Part shown: positions 58,180 to 64,000 of the stretch, piece after piece
Position numbering within the stretch: position 1 is the stretch's first letter
Layout: every line of letters begins with the position of its first letter
NCBI GenBank assembly: GCA_038030265.1
Contig: CM075941.1
Span: forward strand, 17,546,001-17,610,000
Source of the DNA: Corythucha ciliata
Taxonomy: Eukaryota; Arthropoda; Insecta; Hemiptera; Tingidae
Direction of reading: 5' to 3'
DNA: 64,000 nt
Made by a program: the position numbers and the translations under genes
Notes under the pieces: model-generated
The model's database searches: none
The model's input: only the letters and a program-made list of their open reading frames with translations
What the model was told of the DNA's origin: nothing

Positions 58180-59290
58180 CTCATCTAAAAGACTAATTTC
58201 GTCATTTCAGAACCAAATTTTGCAAATTTATCTCTTAAAAAACCATTCCCATGGATTTTGCTCTTAATAAAACCCTCCTTTTATTTAGCACCTTTTCTAG
58301 TATTATCGTTAATATATTTGTTTATGTTTGTTTAGCCGAAAATTCATTTGTTTAGCCTATTAAACCACATAGCCAATCAAACTTTGGTGCGGCTAGCTTC
58401 ACGCTCCCCAACCCATGAACGAAATCGTCTAGTCTTAATGATTTCAATTGAAACAAGAGTTCGTTCATGGCTGGTGGAGCATGAAATTAGCCGCACCCAA
58501 GTTTGTTCTTTGAAGGCTAAACAAACGATAATTTCGGCTAAACAAACGATTTTACATCCAGAGATATACCACTACACAAACGATTCCGTTCATGGGTCGG
58601 GTTACGTAAAGTTGGTTGAACCCATCTTTAAACTTAAAAAAAAAAAATGTAATTGAAATGCTAAACAAACGCAAACTTTGCCTAAACAAAAACGATGAAC
58701 AAACGAGTTGGACAGTTTTCACGGTGGTATGCGTAATGGGTCGGGCCAGGTTCACATTCATGTTCAAAACCACGATTTCATGGTGCTTACAGTCGTTAAA
58801 GAAACCCATTTATAGAAACCCCGAATTTCACGAGTATAAGTCTCCTAAACATCAATTTCTCGGGTTTGTCTTACTCGAAACCCAATTTTATGGGGGTTAA
58901 TCGTTGAAAAACAGCGAGTTTCATGTTTCATAGCTACTTAAATAATAAGTTTTGTGGCTTTGGTTCCTAAAAAAAAATCTCAGGGTTGACTCACTCGAAA
59001 AAACAACAAAAATAAACAATTTCACGGGTAAGGATATGTTTTAAAAATAAATCTCATTTGGTTGTCCCACTCTTAATCCAATTTTGCGGAGTTCTTCTTC
59101 AAGAAACCAATTTCAAGTTCTCCAGACGTCAAAAAGCCACTTTGTGTTCATTTGGCGCCTTAAAACATCAGTTTTGGCTGGTTTAGCTCACTCTACATAA
59201 TAAGCAATTTTGCCGGTTTGTTCGTTGGAACAGCCAATTTCGTGGAGTTTGGACGTCGGAAAAATTAATTCACTTTTTTTGCTCGTTTGA
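58180..59290 (+). repeat. F2 array (+ orientation), interrupted by a foldback element
   Basis: Units of CCAATTTTGCGGAGTTCTTC and GCAATTTTGCCGGTTTGTTC type recur at 58190-58270 and from about 58820 to 59290. Foldback sequence at 58318-58553 and related AAACAAACG-rich sequence up to about 58760 separate the two parts. Confidence 0.65.
58318..58553. mobile_element. Foldback element, ~100-bp arms
   Basis: Left arm 58318-58420 contains TTGTTTAGCCGAAAATTCAT, then ACTTTGGTGCGGCTAGCTTC and CCATGAACG. It pairs with right arm 58452-58553, which contains CGTTCATGG, GAAATTAGCCGCACCCAAGT and AATTTCGGCTAAACAAACG. The loop is about 31 bp. No coding capacity is seen. Confidence 0.75.
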
Positions 59291-59589
59291 AAATGAATTA
59301 TTGTGTTTAGCCAAGGGTTTCGCCACGAGAAAAACAAGCAGCCGTTGTACGGTAGCAGTTGGCGCAAGTTTATTCATGGGTGGTGGGAGATAATACTGGA
59401 ATGCTCACTGGCTACATCCGATGCAAGTCGATTGGCAAGACATTTTTTGACTAGACTGGCACGGGACTGGCTCCATCAGATGTTTACATGGGACTAGTCA
59501 ATTGGCGCCAGCTACTGATTACAGTTACAGTCACTAGCATCGTGTAAACCAGCCTTTAAAGAGCAGAACCACTTACTTGCTTTTTTTTT

Positions 59590-59970
59590 CTGAGTAAATC
59601 CCACGAAATTGGTTCTTTAGTGCGTGCAATTGCTGTCCTAGCGAGCGAAATTGTTTTTATAGCGAACGAAATTATTTTTTTAGCGACCATACCCCTTGGT
59701 GAAATTTGTTAGCGAAACTCCAGATATTGGCTTTTTTAGTAGGCAAATCCTACGAAATTATTCTTTCTATCCCGTGAAATTGTGATTTTTTAGTGATCGA
59801 AACTCCTAAAATTGCTTCTTTAGCGAGAAAAACCTGCAAAACTTCTGTTTAAGTGAGAATCCCAGCAAAATTGGGTTTTCAGTGCGAAAAGTTCGCACAT
59901 TGCCTTCCTGAGGAGAGAAATAGCTTTTATAGTATGCGAAATTGTGTGTTTTACAGAGCAAAACCAACGA
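59590..59970 (-). repeat. F2 array (- orientation)
   Basis: Units of CGAAATTGTTTTTATAGCGA and GAAATTGTGATTTTTTAGTG type recur about every 30 bp, among the clearest runs of this family in the - orientation. Confidence 0.75.
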
Positions 59971-59999
59971 AATTGGTTGGAAAACAGCGTTTATTCCCT

Positions 60000-60350
60000 G
60001 CTAAGTTTCAGATAAAGCGATCAAGCGCAGCTAAAAATGATGAAAACCTTAATACGCGGCTAAAATGAAGAACAAGTTCTTATTCATGAATAAAAGTGAG
60101 AAAAATTGCGAATTCACGGCTGAAAAATAGAAAAACGTTTATTCACGGCTTAAAGTAAGTAAAAAGCATTTTTATATCTAAAAGAGAGAAAAAAATTGCT
60201 AATTCGTGACTAAAATGGATTAAAATGTAAGTTTGCTGCTAAAATGGAGAAAAAGCTCTAATTCGCGGATCAAATTGAGACAAGCACTAACTCACTGCAA
60301 AAATTGGCAATATTGAAAATTCGCGACTAAAAATTAGTAAAACGGTAATT
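60000..60350 (+). repeat. F1 array (+ orientation)
   Basis: About eleven consecutive ~30-bp units run here, for example CGCGGCTAAAATGAAGAACA, TTCACGGCTGAAAAATAGAA and TCGCGGATCAAATTGAGACA. The array directly follows an F2 array in the - orientation. Confidence 0.8.
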
Positions 60351-60515
60351 CGCTGTTAATGGCTGCGTTGCAAAACTTTAGACTTGTTCAGCGCTTAATG
60401 AACACTTAGTCTTTTGCCGTTGCAAGACATTCAATCTTGCTCAGCACTGAGTAAGTGTTTAATAATCCAACAAAACACGTTCCGAGGTGTTTCGATAGCC
60501 TTTTTCATCGCGATG

Positions 60516-61039
60516 CAGGGCCGGATCATGCTTTTTGCCCCGCCCCCCCGGCTAATTTGTTTTTGTTGCCCCGTGTGGCTAACCCCCCCGGCCAACTTCC
60601 CCAAGGCTTTTTAAGTCGAACAAGTAACGAGAGAACGGATTCTAAAAGTTATTGGAGGAAAACTATGTTGCAGAAACTATGTGGCAGAAAGATGAAATTT
60701 TTGCTGAATGCCAATGAACGCGAATGACGCTGGGGGTTTGGACCCACCGGACAATTATGAAAATTGCCTTGGGAGCAATTTTTTCTCGGAACTCGAAACA
60801 AGTAAAAATAGTAAGTATTTAGCTTCAATAAAGTTTAATTCTTTATTTTCAGCTTCCCACCCTCTCGAATTCACAGGCGTGACTAGGGTGGCGCGGTGAG
60901 GGGGGAGTAATCCCTTGAAAAGTCCTAAGACAAGGGTCGTCTAAATTTCAAGTAATTACTTCTCAAATTTTGCCCCCCTCAAAATTTGCTGCCCAGGGCT
61001 ACAGCCCCGGTAGTCCCCCCCCCCCATGATCCGACCCTG
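60516..61039. mobile_element. Short hAT-like element with perfect 8-bp target duplication
   Basis: The ends are CAGGGCCGGATCATG and CATGATCCGACCCTG, so the inverted ends match at 14 of 15 positions. Both flanks read TCGCGATG (60508-60515 and 61040-61047). Length is 524 bp. The interior has GC-rich subterminal parts and an unremarkable middle with no transposase signature. It is non-autonomous. A related end lies at 24616. Confidence 0.9.
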
Positions 61040-61047
61040 TCGCGATG

Positions 61048-61582
61048 AAACCTTTTTACCCTCTCTTTTTCAAAGTTGTGGTAAAAGTTCAACGATGGTT
61101 GATAACAAAATGAAGGAAATGAATACCTATTATTAGTTTTTAAGCCATACAACTTGATTAATATTTTTTTTAGGGTAATGGCTTATTGAAATAAGCTAAA
61201 AGCCTAAAAATAAAATATTAATGAAAGAAAGGAAGTTACTATCCGCGCGCCGAAAGAATGCCCCTAACGAAAAATTCCCTCCACCCACCCCCACGTCTGA
61301 TTTACTACAGCCTTTTCTAAAAAAGATGAGCGCCCACTCACCAAGGAGGCAAACCACCAACCTGCAAAGGGGATAGGAACTCTGTCGATCATCGAAGAGC
61401 CGAATGTTTTTGAGACTGTAATACAAGTGCCACAATTCTTTTCTCAGGGGCATTCTTTCGGCGCGTGGACTGTACTAACCTTCAGGATTTGATAACGGGG
61501 AGGTGAAAACTCACAAATCACCGTTGCAAAACTCCATTAAGCACTTTAATTCTACCAGCGATATATAAAAGAACTGGATTGC
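61048..61582. other. Unclassified stretch, no gene recognised
   Basis: An open frame on the - strand at 61196-61453 has no known motif. CGGCGCG-type short inverted sequence occurs near 61238-61250 and 61456-61464 (GCGCGCCGAAAGAATGCCCC and its complement), so part may be another small foldback sequence. Confidence 0.4.
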
Positions 61583-61585
61583 TAA

Positions 61586-61722
61586 AGGCCCGTTCACAAG
61601 CTCTATGTTTGCGTTGTGTGGAGTCTACGCAACCAATCAAATTTATTCCCTCGAAAAATGAAGCATTTTGATAGGTTGCATAGACACCACACAACGAAAA
61701 CATAGAGCTTGTGAATAGGCCT
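61586..61722. mobile_element. Harbinger-like MITE, copy 2, TAA duplication
   Basis: The ends AGGCCCGTTCACAAGCTCTA and TAGAGCTTGTGAATAGGCCT are inverted repeats, extended inward through GTTTGCGTTGTGTGG. TAA flanks both sides (61583-61585 and 61723-61725). The central ~60 bp, containing CCCTCGAAAAATGAAGCATT, are in inverse orientation relative to copy 1 at 48099-48245. A 3-bp T(A/T)A duplication is characteristic of the PIF/Harbinger superfamily. Confidence 0.85.
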
Positions 61723-61974
61723 TAATCACTGCTGATAAAGAATAGCAATCAGTTAAGTTCCCAAGTGGATGAGAGGGGCGGAGTTTCAAAATAAGTACCG
61801 TGTTGCCATAACTACACAAGGAGAGGGACAAGGTGATTGCTTACCAGGGGACGACCTGCCCCCTCCACCTCCCTCCACTCCACTGTGAGCAATCCAGGTA
61901 TATATATATATCGTTGAATTCTACACTTCAGCTTTAACCACGAGTCCCGAGGTTTGCAACGCAACCAATGAGAA

Positions 61975-62310
61975 AAAGTGTCATCGCGGCTAAATTTGAA
62001 AAAAAAAAAAAGTGCAAATTCATGGCTGAAAGTGAAAAAACTGATAATTCACTGCTAAAATCGTGAAAAAAAGAGCTCTAATTCACGCATATAAAATTTA
62101 GAAAAAACGTCAATTCGCTGCTAAAATTCCTAAAAATTGCAAATTTTCTGTTAAAACTGAGAAGCTTTGATTCATGGGTAAATATTAAGGTTATGCGCTA
62201 CTTGACGTCTAAAACTGGAAAAAATTGCACTAACTGCAAAAATGGGAAAAACCACAAGTTGCGATTTCTAGAGGCAACTTCTGCTAAAATGATTAAAAAT
62301 CCCATATTCG
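61975..62310 (+). repeat. F1 array (+ orientation)
   Basis: About ten ~30-bp units run here, such as TTCACTGCTAAAATCGTGAA and TTCGCTGCTAAAATTCC, with A-rich spacers. Confidence 0.75.
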
Positions 62311-62399
62311 TTCAAAAATCATTCTGGTGGTTCCAATTTCACGTTGTTGAGTCGTTTAATAAGCCAATTGTTCGTGTTTGCTTCTTCGACAATTTAATT

Positions 62400-62530
62400 T
62401 CCCGAAGGGTTTTGTGATTGAAAAGCCCAATTTCATGGGTTTGACTATTTTAAAAACACGATTCGTGGGGTTGGCTCACCTGTAAAACCTATTTCGAAGG
62501 TTTGACGCCTTAAAAAATCAATTTGGCGGG
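62400..62530 (+). repeat. F2 array (+ orientation), short
   Basis: Four consecutive units occur (CCCAATTTCATGGGTTTGAC, CACGATTCGTGGGGTTGGCT and two more), each followed by a TNAAAAA spacer. They directly follow the F1 array. Confidence 0.7.
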
Positions 62531-62539
62531 CGAAGCCCG

Positions 62540-64000
62540 CCCGTATACCTCAATCCATAAGCTACACTAATGACAGGATCACTTTCTCTTTGACCAATTC
62601 CCCTGAGTGACACTACCTGACCACCCACCCCCGCCACGATGTGAACCGCACCTCAAGAACCTCCGCTTCGTGAAATGAACTTGTCTGTATACTTGCTATG
62701 GAAAACCCCCTTGGTAAAAACTAACGAATTTCAGGTCCAGCGGGCGTTAAAGTGACCAAAAACGATTATTTTGTAATTTATCGGCTTTTGTCGGACTTTG
62801 GCCGATTCTGGCAAGTTGCGCTGAGGTCCTATGGCATCACACTTAAATTGAGTTTATCGGTCGCTCCACCACCTCCCTCCAAAGGCCTGTTGAGTGTCTG
62901 CCACCAGGGCTCTCTTAATGGTTGTTGGCTTTTGGTAGATTTTCTCGGTGGCCGAGCTCGGGTTGTCTATAGTAGGTTGGCTGGCGGTATCACTATAGCC
63001 GCAGACATGGGTCGTTCAATCGAATGTTCGTCTTCCGTATTGGTTTTTTTGGATTTCCCGTATCGTAAAACTCTTCTTTTCTTGATTTATAGAACATTTT
63101 CTCCAAAATATATGAACGTTTTTACACCTCCCCCCCCCACTCATTATACCGTACGATGAAATGCACACTCATCCCTTCCTAAGGAGTCCTTCCTGCATGG
63201 TCTCCCTAATACGCTCCTTCCGTTTTACGCTAATTTGAACCCCAGTGAAAAAATAATAATTCTCGGTACGTGTGATGGCGCTATTTTACACCATTTGTCG
63301 CTGCCACACTCTACAGAAACGTAAATTCTCCCCCGTTTTTTATTTTCCTTTCCTCTACAAATTATTTTCATTGTTTGTGCACGATAACAAAAAAAGTGCT
63401 GCCATAACGTAACTAAAGGTGAACCCCCTCCCCCACCATCACACATAAGCCATCAACAAATCTCTTTTGGCCCGTTCTTCACCCCGGATTTTTTTATAGT
63501 TTTTTTTTTCTCTTTTTTTAAACTCAGTTTTTAAAAAAAAATTTATTAGTCCGTCTCTTCCGGCTTGGCAATGCTTTGTTATTTTACTTTTTTATCCCCC
63601 ACCCCACCCCTCCGGCCAACCCCCGACTAACAGAACTAGGGCTAGGGGTTTTTATATTCCGTAAAAAAAAAAATATCTACCCCCGTCAACAATAGGATTC
63701 TCCCCCGCTGGACCACCGGATGTCATCCCTCAGACCATCGGGTGTTGAGTATAAATCTAAGACTTTTACCCCCTGCCTAGAGGGGGTTTTGCACTCCCGT
63801 GCTCTCTTCCACAGACATTGTCACGGATGGAGGTGATGGTTGGGGGGAGTGGCACGTATGTCAACTCATACAAAAAAAAAGTTAATGAAATTAAATGGAG
63901 CTCGTCGTATTTGTATAAGGAAAAACTTCAAAAATTAATTGTTTTTTTTTTTTTTAGTGTTTTATTTGTCCTAAGACCGAGTTTTGTAGTTATTATCTCT
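62540..64000. other. Terminal stretch, no gene recognised
   Basis: A 135-codon open frame on the + strand at 62752-63159 has mixed composition but no recognised domain. The opposite strand is also partly open across 62830-63000, so I do not call it. Pyrimidine-rich tracts and T-runs dominate 63400-64000, and a splice-acceptor-like CTCTTCCACAG ends near 63814. Confidence 0.4.

Noticed and set aside
59590..60350. CRISPR-like array of regular ~30-bp units
   Set aside because: The units are degenerate throughout, with no separation into identical repeats and unique spacers. The window is clearly eukaryotic and no cas-type genes are present.
62752..63159. 135-codon open frame on the + strand as a gene
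   Set aside because: It has no known motif, and the opposite strand is open over part of the same stretch. It is kept only as a note.

Overview
The window is nuclear DNA of an invertebrate animal, most likely an arthropod and possibly a pancrustacean. The evidence is spliced genes with very short introns (64-82 bp in three of the genes), an arthropod-type muscle gene resembling Myofilin, a four-pass membrane protein of the arthropod DUF4728 type, tRNA-derived SINEs, hAT-like and Harbinger-like DNA elements, and abundant degenerate repeats. I cannot name the species. All gene names rest on recalled family motifs and have not been searched.

Genes lie in three islands, all on the + strand. (1) 20.3-22.8 kb holds the C-terminal three exons of a short-chain dehydrogenase/reductase whose catalytic residues have decayed. 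About 0.5 kb downstream is a complete five-exon secreted S1 serine protease of 319 residues. (2) 36.9-50.8 kb holds a Myofilin-like gene in which every internal exon begins and ends in phase 1. It has two alternative C-terminal ends and up to three candidate cassette microexons. (3) 51.4-52.3 kb holds a complete four-exon, four-pass DUF4728-like gene of 225 residues. A possible FANCD2-like exon lies alone on the - strand near 1.4-1.5 kb.

At least a third of the window is occupied by arrays of degenerate repeats with a period of about 30 bp. I recognise three families, called F1, F2 and F3 here, present in both orientations. They share a CGCGAA(A/T)T-like core and differ in the remaining ~20 bp. 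F1+ means AATTCGCGGCTAAAATTGAG reads on the + strand. F2+ means CAATTTCGCGGGTTTTGCTC reads on the + strand. F3+ means GCGAAATTGCAAGTTTCGGG reads on the + strand. SINEs, MITEs and foldback elements sit inside or beside these arrays.

One transposon structure can be read precisely. A hAT-like element at 26072-29632 is flanked by an identical 8-bp duplication. It carries a second hAT-like insertion at 26661-28454, which itself contains F2 and F1 arrays. A paralogous copy at 38865-39992 keeps the empty site of that inner insertion. A separate 524-bp hAT-like element at 60516-61039 also has a perfect 8-bp duplication.

The remaining stretches (about 3.5-7.4, 13-15.9, 22.8-24.6, 31.9-36.9, 55.5-58.2 and 62.5-64 kb) are mostly single-copy looking, with homopolymer runs, and hold no gene I can support.
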